Positions 17,020 through 26,304 of a DNA stretch of 40,568 bases are shown one piece after another. Each line of letters starts with the position of its first letter. The stretch's first letter is position 1. The stretch lies in contig CALMVL010000041.1 in the NCBI GenBank assembly GCA_937873265.1, positions 1-40,568 of the forward strand. Reading direction: 5' to 3'. The notes below the pieces were generated by a model that saw nothing but the letters and a program-made list of their open reading frames with translations, had not been told where the DNA came from and searched no databases. The position numbers were made by a program, and so were the translations under genes. Origin of the DNA: an uncultured Granulicella sp. Lineage in GTDB: Bacteria > Acidobacteriota > Terriglobia > Terriglobales > Acidobacteriaceae.

Positions 17020-18123
17020 ATGCTTTGGAGAGGCTTCCAGAAACCCAAGCGGCTCGCTGTCGAAAACGAGTCCCTCACCGACATCTACGGCAAGTTTTCC
17101 GCTCAGCCGTTTGAGCGCGGCTTCGGTACCACCATCGGCAATGCCCTTCGCCGAACCCTGCTCTCTTCCATCGAAGGCGCGGCCGTTACCGCCGTTCGGA
17201 TCGAGGGCGTGCTGCACGAATTCCAGTCCATCACCGGGGTCGTCGAGGACGCCACCGACATCATCCTCAACCTCAAACAGATCCCATTCAAGCTCAACGG
17301 CGATGGACCGAAGGCCCTCTATCTCCGCTCGGACGCCGCCGGAGTCATCACCTCCGGCATGATCGAAGCCGACGGAGACGTCGAGATCCTCGACCCGAAC
17401 GTCTATGTCTGCACCATCTCCGAAGGCGGCAAAATCGACATGGAGATGCGTCTCAAGCGCGGCCGCGGATACATCTCCGCTGACCGCAACTTCGACGCCG
17501 ATCTCGGCCTGGGCTTCATCCCGGTTGATTCGGTCCACTCTCCGGTTCGCAAAGTCAACTTCCTGGTGGAAGCGGCGCGTCTCGGACAGATCACCGACTA
17601 CGACAAGCTCACCTTTGAGATCTGGACCAACGGAACCGTCCTCCCAGCTGACGCGCTTGGCCTATCCGCCAAGCTGCTCAAAGATCACATGTCGATCTTT
17701 ATCAACTTCGAGGAAGAGATCGAGGCCGGTCGCGACGGTCTGCATGATGGCCCGCAGATCCGAAACGAAAATCTCAACCGGTCGGTCGAAGAGCTGGAGC
17801 TCTCTGTTCGCAGCTACAACTGCCTGAAGAATGCAAACATCGCGACCATCGGTGAGTTGATCCAGAAGACAGAAGCCGAGATGCTGAAGACGAAGAACTT
17901 TGGCCGCAAGTCCCTCAATGAAATTAAAGAGATCCTTGCGCAGATGGGCCTGTCTCTCGGCATGAAAATCGATGAGAACGGCAATCCTGTTCCTGGGCCA
18001 ACTTCCGTTCTTCCTGCTGCCACGCTTGCTGCAAGCTACGGCAGCTTCGACGACGAGGACGATGAAGAAGACGAGGAGGATGAGGACCTCATCCTTCCCA
18101 ATAATGAACCGGAGAACTTCTAA
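17020..18123 (+). CDS. rpoA: RNA polymerase alpha subunit with acidic tail
   Basis: The alpha subunit dimerises to nucleate RNA polymerase, and its C-terminal domain binds UP elements and activators. The N-terminal domain shows [34 protein letters not shown] and FILTDI-like [14 protein letters not shown]. The C-terminal domain shows [48 protein letters not shown]. The protein has 367 residues, longer than E. coli's 329, because it ends in a strongly acidic stretch ([13 protein letters not shown]). GAAAGGA precedes the ATG. It lies between rpsD and rplQ as usual. Confidence 0.98.
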   Translation: MLWRGFQKPKRLAVENESLTDIYGKFSAQPFERGFGTTIGNALRRTLLSSIEGAAVTAVRIEGVLHEFQSITGVVEDATDIILNLKQIPFKLNGDGPKALYLRSDAAGVITSGMIEADGDVEILDPNVYVCTISEGGKIDMEMRLKRGRGYISADRNFDADLGLGFIPVDSVHSPVRKVNFLVEAARLGQITDYDKLTFEIWTNGTVLPADALGLSAKLLKDHMSIFINFEEEIEAGRDGLHDGPQIRNENLNRSVEELELSVRSYNCLKNANIATIGELIQKTEAEMLKTKNFGRKSLNEIKEILAQMGLSLGMKIDENGNPVPGPTSVLPAATLAASYGSFDDEDDEEDEEDEDLILPNNEPENF

Positions 18124-18224
18124 ACGGTGGGCGAGTTCAGCTGCGGTTGAGCTCGCCTGCTTTCCTGAGAGCGAATGCCAGCAAGTCCGATCCACGGCGA
18201 AAGCCGGATCGAAGGAGATCATCC

Positions 18225-18704
18225 ATGCGTCACCGAAACGCCGGATTTAAGCTCGGCCGGAATCCCAGTCATCGTCGCGCAATGTTGCGCAATCTCGTCA
18301 CCTCCATCGTCCTGAACGACCGTGTCGAGACCACCATCACCAAGTGCAAAGCGTCGAAGCCGTTGGTCGAAAAAATGATAACTCTCGGCAAGCGCGGCGA
18401 CGTTCACGCCCGACGTCAAGCGGCGGCGTATCTCATGACGGCAGAAGCTGTCGATCGCCTGTTCGGCACAGTGGCGCCCCGCTATGGATCTCGGAATGGC
18501 GGCTACTCACGAGTCATTCGAACCGGACCGCGCAAAGGAGACGCTTCGGAGATGGCCTTTATCGAGTTGCTCGGCGCGGAGCAGGAGCTGAATGAGAAGG
18601 CGCAAAAGCGCGCGGAAGCGCGATCGAAGCGGCGCGAGGAGCTGCAGAAGCAACTGGAAGAGCAGAACCCTGGCGAGCAGTCCGATCCAAATGTCGAACC
18701 TTAG
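18225..18704 (+). CDS. rplQ: 50S ribosomal protein L17 with extended C-terminus
   Basis: L17 surrounds the tunnel exit. I place the start at the ATG at 18225 (MRHRNAGFKLGRNPSHRRAMLRNL), preceded by GAAGGAGA; the track start at 18147 is upstream of the family start. Further signatures are TTITKCKASKPLVEKMITLGKRGD and the end of the core, GGYSRVIRTGPRKGDASEMAFIELL. It has 159 residues, with a charged, helix-forming tail (KRAEARSKRREELQKQLEEQ) beyond the core. It ends the ribosomal block, followed by a strong terminator. Confidence 0.97.
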   Translation: MRHRNAGFKLGRNPSHRRAMLRNLVTSIVLNDRVETTITKCKASKPLVEKMITLGKRGDVHARRQAAAYLMTAEAVDRLFGTVAPRYGSRNGGYSRVIRTGPRKGDASEMAFIELLGAEQELNEKAQKRAEARSKRREELQKQLEEQNPGEQSDPNVEP

Positions 18705-18729
18705 CTCCCTGGCACAACAGATGAACGGA

Positions 18730-18760
18730 AAAAGAGGCACTCGGCAAGAGTGCCTCTTTT
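18730..18760 (+). terminator. Bidirectional intrinsic terminator after rplQ
   Basis: AAAAGAGGCACTC and GAGTGCCTCTTTT form a perfect 13-bp stem around the loop GGCAA. The 3' arm ends in four T, and the 5' arm begins with an A-run that gives a T-run on the other strand. It lies between rplQ (plus) and the convergent diguanylate cyclase gene (minus), so it probably stops transcription from both sides. Confidence 0.9.
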
Positions 18761-18794
18761 CATTGCTCCGTCGACGGAGAGGCGCAGATCGTCC

Positions 18795-20255
18795 CTACTT
18801 CGCACCCTCGCCGTCGTAGATGACTACTCGATTCCGGCCGCCTCGTTTCGCTGCATACAAAGCCTCATCGGCGTGTCGTACGAGCTCGAATCCATCTCGG
18901 GTGTCAGGCTGAATCGTCGCCAGTCCGATGCTAACCGTCACCGGAGTGTGCCGCCAATCCCCGGCAGCTATCCGCTGCATCATCCGGTTCGCCAAGCCGA
19001 GGGTCGCATCCGGACCGCTCTCAGGAATGAGGACTGCGAACTCTTCCCCCCCATACCGCGCAACCAGATCCGGAAGTCGAACCGATCCTCGCAGCGTCTC
19101 TCCCAATTGACGCAGTACGCCGTCACCCGCCGCATGTCCCCAGCGGTCGTTAATCTGTTTGAAGAAGTCGACGTCGAGCAGCATAACGGAAAGAGACCGT
19201 TCTCTTCTTCGCGCGATCGAGAACTCCAGCGTAAGTCGCTCTTCGAAAGCTCTTCGATTTCGCAAACCGGTCAGGCCATCGGTGACGCTCAGCTGCCGTA
19301 GCTGCTCGTTTGCCTGCTCCAGTTCCTGTTGGTATCGCTCGATCTCAGCTTTATGGGCGACCTCTTCGGTCATGTCTACGGCAATGCCTGCCAGCAACAC
19401 ATTCCCAAACGTGTCATGACACGGAAACCGATACGTCTTCCAGCACGAAACAGCTCCGTTGCTTCCGCGCAGCTGCTCCTCGCTCTCAACGACTCCCGTG
19501 TTTGAGCGCACGTCGATGTCATCGCTTCGGACGAGCGCAGAAATCTCCTCACCCCAAAGCTGATCACCTGTCCGTCCCAGCCAGGCGTCATCACTTACCC
19601 CGAATTTCTGCGCAAACGCTTGGTTGTAGAATAGGAGCCGTCCCGAGGCATCCTTCAAATAGCTCAGGAACGGGCTCGCGTTCATGAAAGCCCGGAAACG
19701 CTCTTCCTCTGCGGCCAGTCTCGCCGCTGCACGGTCCTTTTCCCAAATGAGCTCCTGGAGCTCCCTCCGTTGTTCTCGAAGTTCAATACGTGCTTGCAAC
19801 TGCTTCGCAAGGAGCTCCAGTCCATCTTCCTGCTCGCTTGTAAGCACACGTGGCACCATATCTACCGTGCACAGCACTCCGATAACGCTGCGCGCTTGGG
19901 TAAAGATCGCCGCGCCGGCAAAGAACCGGATCTTGAGCCCCCCAATCACCTGCGGATGCAGTCGAAAACGGTCATCGGCCGCGACATCGGTCACGGTCAT
20001 AGCTCCGCCGGAAGAGACCGTCCAGTCACAGAAAGCCCCGGTCAACGCGGGCTCGTACATGCGAAGGGCTCCCGATACCTTGCACCACTGCCCCTGTGGG
20101 TCGAGCATCATAACCATGCTAAGGGGCGTCCGACAGACCGATGAGGCGAGCCGCGCCATCTCGTCGAATTCCGCTTCCGGAGCAGCGCGATGCTCACTGG
20201 TTCGTCCCGAGAAATCTGGGAGCGCTGTCGCCCCTTCTGCTTGAACAACGTTCAT
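18795..20255 (-). CDS. GAF-PAS-GGDEF diguanylate cyclase
   Basis: A soluble sensor enzyme predicted to make cyclic di-GMP from two GTP. An N-terminal GAF domain (about residues 15-165) is followed by a short coiled coil, a PAS domain (about 185-310: FLSYLKDASGRLLFYNQAF, TGDQLWGEE, LLAGIAVDMTEE), another helix and a C-terminal GGDEF domain. The active site is RYGGEEF, and an inhibitory-site RxxD (RLPD) lies five residues before it, so feedback inhibition should be intact. No membrane segment is visible. The track start is a TTG; I prefer the ATG at 20255, which has AGGTGAG upstream. Confidence 0.95.
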   Translation of the reverse strand: MNVVQAEGATALPDFSGRTSEHRAAPEAEFDEMARLASSVCRTPLSMVMMLDPQGQWCKVSGALRMYEPALTGAFCDWTVSSGGAMTVTDVAADDRFRLHPQVIGGLKIRFFAGAAIFTQARSVIGVLCTVDMVPRVLTSEQEDGLELLAKQLQARIELREQRRELQELIWEKDRAAARLAAEEERFRAFMNASPFLSYLKDASGRLLFYNQAFAQKFGVSDDAWLGRTGDQLWGEEISALVRSDDIDVRSNTGVVESEEQLRGSNGAVSCWKTYRFPCHDTFGNVLLAGIAVDMTEEVAHKAEIERYQQELEQANEQLRQLSVTDGLTGLRNRRAFEERLTLEFSIARRRERSLSVMLLDVDFFKQINDRWGHAAGDGVLRQLGETLRGSVRLPDLVARYGGEEFAVLIPESGPDATLGLANRMMQRIAAGDWRHTPVTVSIGLATIQPDTRDGFELVRHADEALYAAKRGGRNRVVIYDGEGAK

Positions 20256-20592
20256 CAACTCACCTGAGAACGAACGCAAAAACCCAAAAGCAAAGACTCA
20301 GCTGGCGAAGACACGGCCCGTGAATGCGGCGGCGACTCGAGCAGAGACCGGATCAGAATCAGCGGCACCCCACGGAGACTGCGCCATCCAAACTCGCGAA
20401 CGAGCCGGTCACAGCAGCAGATGCTATACGTTGCAGGTGTAAAACAGCGCAAAGATGTATCACTGCCGTGAGTAGGCGATCCGCACCCCGTCACGTGAAC
20501 ATCATAGCCAGATCATGGGTTGGCGCAACGGAAAAAAGCGCGCTGTGAGAACACGATTCCCGAATCGGAACAGCTCATCGCCAGAGACCCAG
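20256..20592. other. Intergenic region upstream of the diguanylate cyclase
   Basis: This 337-base stretch separates the DUF1059 gene from the diguanylate cyclase, both on the minus strand. No convincing coding frame is present. A possible minus-strand promoter is TTGCGC, an 18-base spacer and TATAGC (-10 at 20423-20428), a weak match. A palindrome CGATTC-CC-GAATCG occurs near 20553-20566. No clear terminator for the DUF1059 gene was found. Confidence 0.4.
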
Positions 20593-20781
20593 TTAGCCGT
20601 TCCTTCGGATGGCTTCTCTGACGTTCTCTTCAGCCTCTGCCTTGAAATGAGTCAGATTATGTACCTCAGCGGCATGTTCCTCGATCACGGGGAGCATCTC
20701 GTCCTCACTCGTGCCTTCTAACCGCCATTCACAGTCATAACCTACATCCTTGCAATGAAAAACTTTCGTTCCGTCGCTCAT
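20593..20781 (-). CDS. DUF1059 family small protein
   Basis: The 62-residue product resembles the DUF1059 family of small, probably metal-binding proteins of unknown role. Seen directly: the opening KVFHCKDVGYDCEWRLEGTSEDEML, with two cysteines nine residues... apart by family spacing, and the downstream EEHAAEVHNLTHFKAEAEE with conserved histidines. I start it at the ATG at 20781, because the family begins just there and GAGG lies upstream; the track adds 13 residues. It stands alone between the coupled membrane-protein genes and the diguanylate cyclase. The function is unknown. Confidence 0.75.
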   Translation of the reverse strand: MSDGTKVFHCKDVGYDCEWRLEGTSEDEMLPVIEEHAAEVHNLTHFKAEAEENVREAIRRNG

Positions 20782-20891
20782 GAGGGCCTCGTCGTCGTCC
20801 ACTCGTTCAGATGCGCGCATCCGCTGCCGTGAGCCAAGCTACCCGGAAGCCGGCATGTTCCCAAGAAAGCGCGCCCGCAAACGCAGGCAAG

Positions 20892-21068
20892 CTACCGCTT
20901 AATGGCCCACATCAGCCAGCTTGCCGCAATCGTTCCACCCACGAAGAGCGCAAAGCAGAATGCACCAAACCGAATCATCATGCGCGGTTGGGCGCGTTGC
21001 GTGATGCCGAAAACCACCGACGTAAACAGTGAAAACAGCAGCATCGCGCTGAAATGGGAGAGGCTCAC
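20892..21068 (-). CDS. Small 58-residue membrane protein, unknown
   Basis: This ORF is too short for the track. It starts with GTG at 21068, sharing GTGA with the stop of the upstream membrane protein gene, and GGGAGG lies 8-10 bases before it. The product has two hydrophobic segments (AMLLFSLFTSVVFGI and FGAFCFALFVGGTIAASWLM) separated by a basic loop (TQRAQPRMMIR), and ends AIKR. The 4-base overlap, good ribosome-binding site and balanced membrane topology support a real gene. I do not recognise the family. It may work with the DUF6677-like protein. Confidence 0.7.
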   Translation of the reverse strand: MSLSHFSAMLLFSLFTSVVFGITQRAQPRMMIRFGAFCFALFVGGTIAASWLMWAIKR

Positions 21069-21502
21069 GAGAGCTTCCTCCCAGTCGCCAGGGAGTGAGC
21101 GTCCACTGCCGCAATCACATTGAGCAGGCCGGCCACCACGACGAACTTGGTCCCATAGTCCGCCACCGCAAGCTGTACCGAACTCGCGCCTAGATCAAAG
21201 ATCCGGGTCACGAAGTAAAGCGCACCAAGTCCCAGGTCTCCCACGAAGTTCAGCATATCTAACGGATCCCCGGTGTTCGGAAGGTAGACCTTCCCCCGCA
21301 GAGCAATCCCGATGACAAACATCAGAAAGATAGAAACAAACAGCAGCAAAGCCCGAATCCATTTGCCGAGTAGCAAATGCCCCGCACCCGGCAAAAGCCA
21401 TCCGCTGACAAGCACGAGCGCCGGAAAAACACCGGTTCTCTGCTCCGTCTGTCTTTCTTGCTGTAACCCCGTTGCCATTTCTCTTGCCAGTGTATCAGTC
21501 AC
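21065..21502 (-). CDS. DUF6677-like integral membrane protein
   Basis: A 145-residue membrane protein with about four hydrophobic segments (LVLVSGWLLPGAGHLLLG, ALLLFVSIFLMFVIGIAL, FVGDLGLGALYFVTRIF, VVVAGLLNVIAAVDAH). The PGAGHLLLGKWIRAL segment recalls TM2-type proteins, and the whole fits what I remember of DUF6677, common in Acidobacteriota; that assignment is from memory. The start is GTG at 21502, overlapping the stop of the M24 peptidase as GTGA. An ATG eight codons in is an alternative. The function is unknown. Confidence 0.75.
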   Translation of the reverse strand: MTDTLAREMATGLQQERQTEQRTGVFPALVLVSGWLLPGAGHLLLGKWIRALLLFVSIFLMFVIGIALRGKVYLPNTGDPLDMLNFVGDLGLGALYFVTRIFDLGASSVQLAVADYGTKFVVVAGLLNVIAAVDAHSLATGRKLS

Positions 21503-22671
21503 ACGCGCAGTAGCTGCTCCTGCACTCTGCCGGTCACCTCTGCTCGACCGGGACGCGTAATCATATTCACCTCGCTGCGAATGCCGAACTCCCCTGGAAA
21601 GTACACTCCGGGCTCGACCGAGAAACAGGTGTTGGGTAGGAGGAGCCGTTCATCGTGCGTCTCCAGGTTATCCAGATGCGCCCCGCTCCCGTGCAACACT
21701 GTGCCGATGTTGTGCCCGGTCCGATGCGTGAACCACTGGGCAAACCCCGCCTGGCTAAGCACCTGCCGAGCTGCCTCATCAGCCTGCCAACCCGCGATCG
21801 GCTGCTCTCGCAGGAACGCCTGTCCTACCAGCGCCACGGCAGCGTCCCGCGCCTCTCGAACCGCGTGGAAGGTGGCATTCTCGCGATCACTGGGCTCGCG
21901 TCCCACCACCCCGGTCCACGTAATGTCATACCAGACCGCCTCCGGCCGGCCGGCGAGCCGCGCCCAGATATCAATCAGGATGAACGCGCCTTCGCCGATC
22001 GGGCGCGAACTCGCCGCCGTCGGCTCATAATGGGAGTCCGCCGAATTCGGCCCTGCGCTCACATTCGGTCCGTGTTCCGTCTCCATCCCGGCTTGTTCGA
22101 TCTGCTCCTTGAGCCAGATCACCATGCCGAGCTCGTCTGCTTGCCCCCGATTGACCCGTCGGCGCAGCTCCTCCCAACCAGCCATGAGAATCCCATCGAG
22201 CCGCCGCTGCGCCTCGAAGTGCGTCAGCAGCTGCTCTTCGGTCAACACCGCTTCGAAGCGGCTCACCAGATCAGCCGAGCTGACCACCTCTTTTCCAAAG
22301 TCCCGTAGCAGCTCCACCGTGCCCGCATCCACCATCGAAACGTACATAATGGCGTTCCGCGGGGAGTACTGCATCGCGATCGTCTGTGCATCCGCCAGCA
22401 GTGCCGCAAGACCTCCCTCGAGCTCCTGCCAGGAGGCATACTCTGCCTTCGATCCGGGGAGGCTGTCCAGCCGCCCGGATTCAATTCGATGCACCAGCTT
22501 GCGCGGCGGACCCTCCGCCGGAACAAAGTAGAACCAGCGCCGCGTCACATGCAGGCCATCGCCCAACCCGAGGATCCGGTATGCGAGCGGATCCCGGTAG
22601 TGGTGGTCATAGAACAGCCATCCGTCAACCTGCTGCTCTCGAAGGGCCTGCTGCATTTCGTCGAGGTTCAC
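21499..22671 (-). CDS. M24 family metallopeptidase (Xaa-Pro aminopeptidase-like)
   Basis: A creatinase/prolidase-fold peptidase, probably cytoplasmic and cleaving peptides with proline. The N-terminal domain (to about residue 160) precedes the pita-bread catalytic domain. Likely metal ligands are in FILIDIWARL and VWYDITWTGVVG (Asp pair), RTGHNIGTVLHG (His), SVEPGVYFPG and IRSEVNM (Glu pair). The length of 390 residues fits the family. The start is GTG at 22671, with AGGA seven bases upstream. It is the first gene of a coupled trio with two membrane proteins. Substrate specificity cannot be inferred. Confidence 0.9.
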   Translation of the reverse strand: MNLDEMQQALREQQVDGWLFYDHHYRDPLAYRILGLGDGLHVTRRWFYFVPAEGPPRKLVHRIESGRLDSLPGSKAEYASWQELEGGLAALLADAQTIAMQYSPRNAIMYVSMVDAGTVELLRDFGKEVVSSADLVSRFEAVLTEEQLLTHFEAQRRLDGILMAGWEELRRRVNRGQADELGMVIWLKEQIEQAGMETEHGPNVSAGPNSADSHYEPTAASSRPIGEGAFILIDIWARLAGRPEAVWYDITWTGVVGREPSDRENATFHAVREARDAAVALVGQAFLREQPIAGWQADEAARQVLSQAGFAQWFTHRTGHNIGTVLHGSGAHLDNLETHDERLLLPNTCFSVEPGVYFPGEFGIRSEVNMITRPGRAEVTGRVQEQLLRV

Positions 22672-22732
22672 GCTCCCATCCTAGCGCGATTGCCTGGCGC
22701 GAGTAGCCGGCGCGCCGCCGCGTGCAGCGAAC

Positions 22733-22764
22733 AAAAAGGGACCAGACCCGAGAGGTCCAGTCCC
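22733..22764 (-). terminator. Intrinsic terminator after infB
   Basis: On the minus strand GGGACTGGACC pairs with GGTCTGGTCCC over 11 positions (two G-T pairs), with a 5-nt loop, followed directly by TTTTTG. It begins about 20 bases after the infB stop and separates the rimP-nusA-infB operon from the M24 peptidase gene. Confidence 0.85.
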
Positions 22765-22785
22765 CAGTTTCTTCCACGTGGACCG

Positions 22786-25700
22786 TTAGCTGCTGACCGG
22801 GGCTGCCGCTGCCGCCTCGGCCGCTTCCCTGCGAACCACCGCCGCATTCCGTCCAAGCTCTGCGGCCATCGTCTCCGTCGTGAACGTTTCAATGACATCG
22901 CCTACATGGATGTCCTTGTACCCGGCGAGGTCGATGCCGCACTCGACGCCCGACCGCACCTCAGACACGTCGTCTTTGAACCGCTTCAGCGATCCGATCT
23001 TGCCACGCCAGATCTCGTTGCCCTCACGCAGCAGACGAACCTGCTGATCTCGCCGGATCAGGCCATCGCTTACGCGGCAGCCTGCAATCTGTCCGACCTT
23101 GGTGATCTTGAAGACGTTCAGCACCTCCGCCCTACCGGCGTAGTTCTCCTTGTAGACCGGCTCGAGCAGGCCGTACATCGCCTTGGTCATCTCATCTTGC
23201 AGTTCGTAGATGATCGAGTGCAGTCGAACTTCAACGTTCTCGCGATCCGCAAGATCCTGCGCCTTGCGCTCCGGCCGTACATTGAAGCCAATCACCACTG
23301 CATTCGAAGCAGAAGCGAGCAGGATGTCGGACTCGGTGATCGCGCCCACACCCGAGTGCAGTACGCGCACGCGAACCTTCTCGGTCGACATCTTCTCGAG
23401 CGAATCGGCCAGAACCTCAACCGATCCCTGCACATCGCCCTTCATAATCAGGTTCAGGTCCTTCACGCCGGCCTGCTTGATCTGCTCTGCCAGGCCTTCG
23501 AGCGACACGCGGCTCGACTTCGCCAGCTGCGCCTCGCGTTCCTTCATCTTGCGGTACTGCGCAATACCCTTGGCCTTGTCGCGGTCCGCCATGACGAGAA
23601 ACGTGTCGCCCGCATCCGGCATACCCTCGAGACCCAGGATCTCCACCGGAGTCGATGGCCCAGCCTCTTCAACAGGTCGCCCGCGATCGTCAAACATCGC
23701 GCGGATTTTGCCGAAGGTGTTGCCGACAATATAGCTGTCGCCCGTGCGCAGCGTTCCATTTTGGACCAGCACGGAAGCCACAGCTCCGCGACCACGATCG
23801 AGCTTCGCTTCAATAACGGTGCCGACCGCAGGCCGGTCCGGCGTCGCCTTCTGCTCGTTCGTATCGGCAACCAGGCAGATCATCTCTTCCAATCCATCCA
23901 GGTTGAGCCGCTTCTTGGCCGAAACCTGAACGAACTCGATGTCGCCGCCCATCGACGTCGCCTGCACGCCGCGTGCAGCCAGCTGCTGCATCACGCGCGA
24001 AGCATCCGCTTCAGGCTTGTCGATCTTGTTCACCGCAACAATCATCGGCACCTTCGCCGCCCTTGCGTGATCAATCGCTTCAAGCGTCTGCGGCATCACG
24101 CCGTCATCGGCCGCCACAACCACCACAACAATGTCCGTGACCTTCGCACCGCGCGCACGCATGCGCGTGAACGCCTCGTGCCCCGGTGTATCCAGAAAGA
24201 CAATTTCGCGCCCAAATGCCGGCGAATCCGGCTTGGTGATCTTTACCTTGTACGCACCGATGTGCTGCGTAATGCCGCCAGCTTCGCCCGCCGCAACGTC
24301 GGTCATCCGGATCGCATCGAGCAGGGAAGTCTTGCCGTGGTCGACGTGGCCCATTACCGTGACCACCGGAGACCGCACAACCTCCACCAGGCCGCTCGTA
24401 TCCTCAAGCAGACCTTCGATCGCCTCGTTCTCCAGCTGCTCTTCCACTGAGATCACGTCGGCGTCCGCGCCAAACTGCCGCGCGACATCCTTCACCAGTT
24501 CGCCGTCCAGCGACTGGTTGACCGTCACAAACACGCCGCGCATCAGCAATGTTGCAATCAGGTCTTTTCCGCGAACGTCAAGCTTTTCTGCTAGATCCTT
24601 GACGCTGATCCCTTCTGTGACCGTGATCGTCTTGGTGATGGGCAGCGGCTCGCGCGACGTCGGCGCTCCGCCAAACCGCGGCGGAGGCGTAAAGCCCTTC
24701 ATCGGGCCTTCTTTGCTTTTCTCGTAGCGCTGTCCGCCGCGCCTTTGTCCAGGGCGCGCCGGCCGGGGTGCTCCAGGCGCCTCGCCCGGACCGGGCAGCA
24801 GACCGCCGGCTCCCGGAGGTCCACCCGGTCGTGCGCCGAATCCTGGACGTGCGCCAAAGCCAGGTCGTGCTCCTCCCGGAGCAAACGGAGGCCGCCCCGG
24901 AGCTCCGCCCGGACCGCCAGGGGTCGTGCGCGTCGGATGCATCGGACGTCGAGCGCCCGGGGGACCCGCAAACCCAGGTCGTTGCCCCGGAGTACCCGGA
25001 GCTCCGGAAAATCCAGGTCTTTGCCCCGGAGCTCCTCCCGGTCCACCCGGACCCTGTGGCCGTGGCCGCTCAAAGATCGGCCGTCCCCGCTGCACCGAGC
25101 CCGGTGCTGGCGGAGGAGCCGTATACGTCGGCCGCGGCCCGGTCTGCGGCATGATCACGCGCCGCACCGGTGTCGCGGGAGAGGTCTGCCCCGCTGCCTC
25201 AACCGCCGGCGCCGACGGGACGGCGGTCTCGGCAGATGTCGCGCTCGTCGCTTGATCGGAAGCGCTCGTCGGCTCGGGCGATACCGAACTGGGCTCGGGC
25301 GCCGGAGCCGCCACGGGGGCGGACACGGCTGACGCCACGGTTGACTCAGGCGCCTGAGTGGCCGCAGCTGCCGCCGCGGCACTTGCAACGGGCGCGCTCG
25401 CGGGGAGTGTGCTCTCGGCTGCAGTCTGTGGCGCACGCTGTGGCGCGGAGACGGGAGCCGCAGCCGGAGCCGGCGAAGTCGTTGCCGGGCGAACTGTCGG
25501 AGCACTCGCCGGAGGCGCAGCCACAACCACGGGACGCTCCGGACCACCAGCAGGCGGACGCACAATGACCGGACCGGATGGTGGACGGCTCGCAATCGCC
25601 GGTGCCTGCGGCAGCGCAACAATATTCGCTCCCTGACGCGGCAAGGGAACGATCCGGCGCGGAGACGAGGCCGGCGATGCCGGCACCACCCTGGGCGGCT

Positions 25701-26172
25701 GAGCCGCCGTCGGCGAGGGGGTCGGCGGTGCGACCGCGGCAGGCGGTCTCGGCACACCGCTCGGCGGCGCCACGACCGGTCGCACCGGTGCTCCCCCGGC
25801 AGCGGGAGGTCGGGCCGGAACCGAAGCCGGCGATGCTGTCACCACCGGAGACCGCGGTGCCGGAGGAGCTGCCTTCGCCGCAGCCTCCGCCTGACGCCGC
25901 TCCAGAATCGCGCGCATCGCATCCCCCGGCTTGGACGCCTTCGACAGATCGATCTTCGAAGCGGACTCGTTGGCGGATGCCGCCAGACGTGAGGCTGCCC
26001 CTCGGCTTCCACCACCCTGGATGTAGCCGCGGACCTTCTCCGCCTCGTCTTCCTCAATCGAACTCGAGTGGGTCTTCTTTTCGGTCACACCAACCGCCGT
26101 CAGCGCATCCAGAATGGACCTGCTCTTAACCTCAAGCTCTCGCGCCAAATCATTAATTCGAACTTTGTTCAT
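22786..26172 (-). CDS. infB: Translation initiation factor IF-2, long N-terminus
   Basis: IF-2 is the GTPase that delivers fMet-tRNA to the 30S subunit and promotes subunit joining. An IF2_N motif opens the protein ([22 protein letters not shown]). A very long Pro/Ala/Gly-rich linker follows (about residues 70-500), then a second IF2_N-like segment ([22 protein letters not shown]). The G domain shows [23 protein letters not shown] and NKIDKP, followed by the C-terminal barrels and tRNA-binding domain. At 1128 residues it is longer than most; E. coli has 890. It is the last gene of the operon, followed by a terminator. Confidence 0.98.
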   Translation of the reverse strand: MNKVRINDLARELEVKSRSILDALTAVGVTEKKTHSSSIEEDEAEKVRGYIQGGGSRGAASRLAASANESASKIDLSKASKPGDAMRAILERRQAEAAAKAAPPAPRSPVVTASPASVPARPPAAGGAPVRPVVAPPSGVPRPPAAVAPPTPSPTAAQPPRVVPASPASSPRRIVPLPRQGANIVALPQAPAIASRPPSGPVIVRPPAGGPERPVVVAAPPASAPTVRPATTSPAPAAAPVSAPQRAPQTAAESTLPASAPVASAAAAAAATQAPESTVASAVSAPVAAPAPEPSSVSPEPTSASDQATSATSAETAVPSAPAVEAAGQTSPATPVRRVIMPQTGPRPTYTAPPPAPGSVQRGRPIFERPRPQGPGGPGGAPGQRPGFSGAPGTPGQRPGFAGPPGARRPMHPTRTTPGGPGGAPGRPPFAPGGARPGFGARPGFGARPGGPPGAGGLLPGPGEAPGAPRPARPGQRRGGQRYEKSKEGPMKGFTPPPRFGGAPTSREPLPITKTITVTEGISVKDLAEKLDVRGKDLIATLLMRGVFVTVNQSLDGELVKDVARQFGADADVISVEEQLENEAIEGLLEDTSGLVEVVRSPVVTVMGHVDHGKTSLLDAIRMTDVAAGEAGGITQHIGAYKVKITKPDSPAFGREIVFLDTPGHEAFTRMRARGAKVTDIVVVVVAADDGVMPQTLEAIDHARAAKVPMIVAVNKIDKPEADASRVMQQLAARGVQATSMGGDIEFVQVSAKKRLNLDGLEEMICLVADTNEQKATPDRPAVGTVIEAKLDRGRGAVASVLVQNGTLRTGDSYIVGNTFGKIRAMFDDRGRPVEEAGPSTPVEILGLEGMPDAGDTFLVMADRDKAKGIAQYRKMKEREAQLAKSSRVSLEGLAEQIKQAGVKDLNLIMKGDVQGSVEVLADSLEKMSTEKVRVRVLHSGVGAITESDILLASASNAVVIGFNVRPERKAQDLADRENVEVRLHSIIYELQDEMTKAMYGLLEPVYKENYAGRAEVLNVFKITKVGQIAGCRVSDGLIRRDQQVRLLREGNEIWRGKIGSLKRFKDDVSEVRSGVECGIDLAGYKDIHVGDVIETFTTETMAAELGRNAAVVRREAAEAAAAAPVSS

Positions 26173-26254
26173 CCGTCCCTTTTCGCTGCTCCCCCGCGTA
26201 CCTAGCTGCTCATATCAGCTCTCCGATGGGGAAGGTATAGTGTACAAACTTTCG

Positions 26255-26282
26255 CTTCGGCCGTAGCGTTCGTGCGCCGAAG
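26255..26282 (-). promoter_or_regulatory. Stem-loop between nusA and infB
   Basis: CTTCGGC and GCCGAAG form a 7-bp stem with a 14-nt loop in the 132-base nusA-infB gap. No T-run follows on the minus strand, so termination is unlikely. The gap contains neither ylxR nor an L7Ae-like gene, both of which often sit here in other bacteria. Confidence 0.35.
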
Positions 26283-26304
26283 ACCGTCTCTGTTCCAGCT
26301 CGGC

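Noticed and set aside
20899-21114. 71-residue minus ORF in the track
   Set aside because: It is a different frame over the better-supported 58-residue membrane ORF and over the end of the DUF6677-like gene.
22489-24450. 653-residue plus-strand ORF opposite infB and the M24 peptidase
   Set aside because: Antisense to the IF-2 G domain and C-terminal barrels; composition is His/Arg/Leu-rich shadow.
24720-25850. Repetitive Pro/Gly/Ala-coding DNA, considered as a tandem repeat or CRISPR-like array
   Set aside because: It is the in-frame low-complexity linker of infB; repeats are irregular and there are no spacers.
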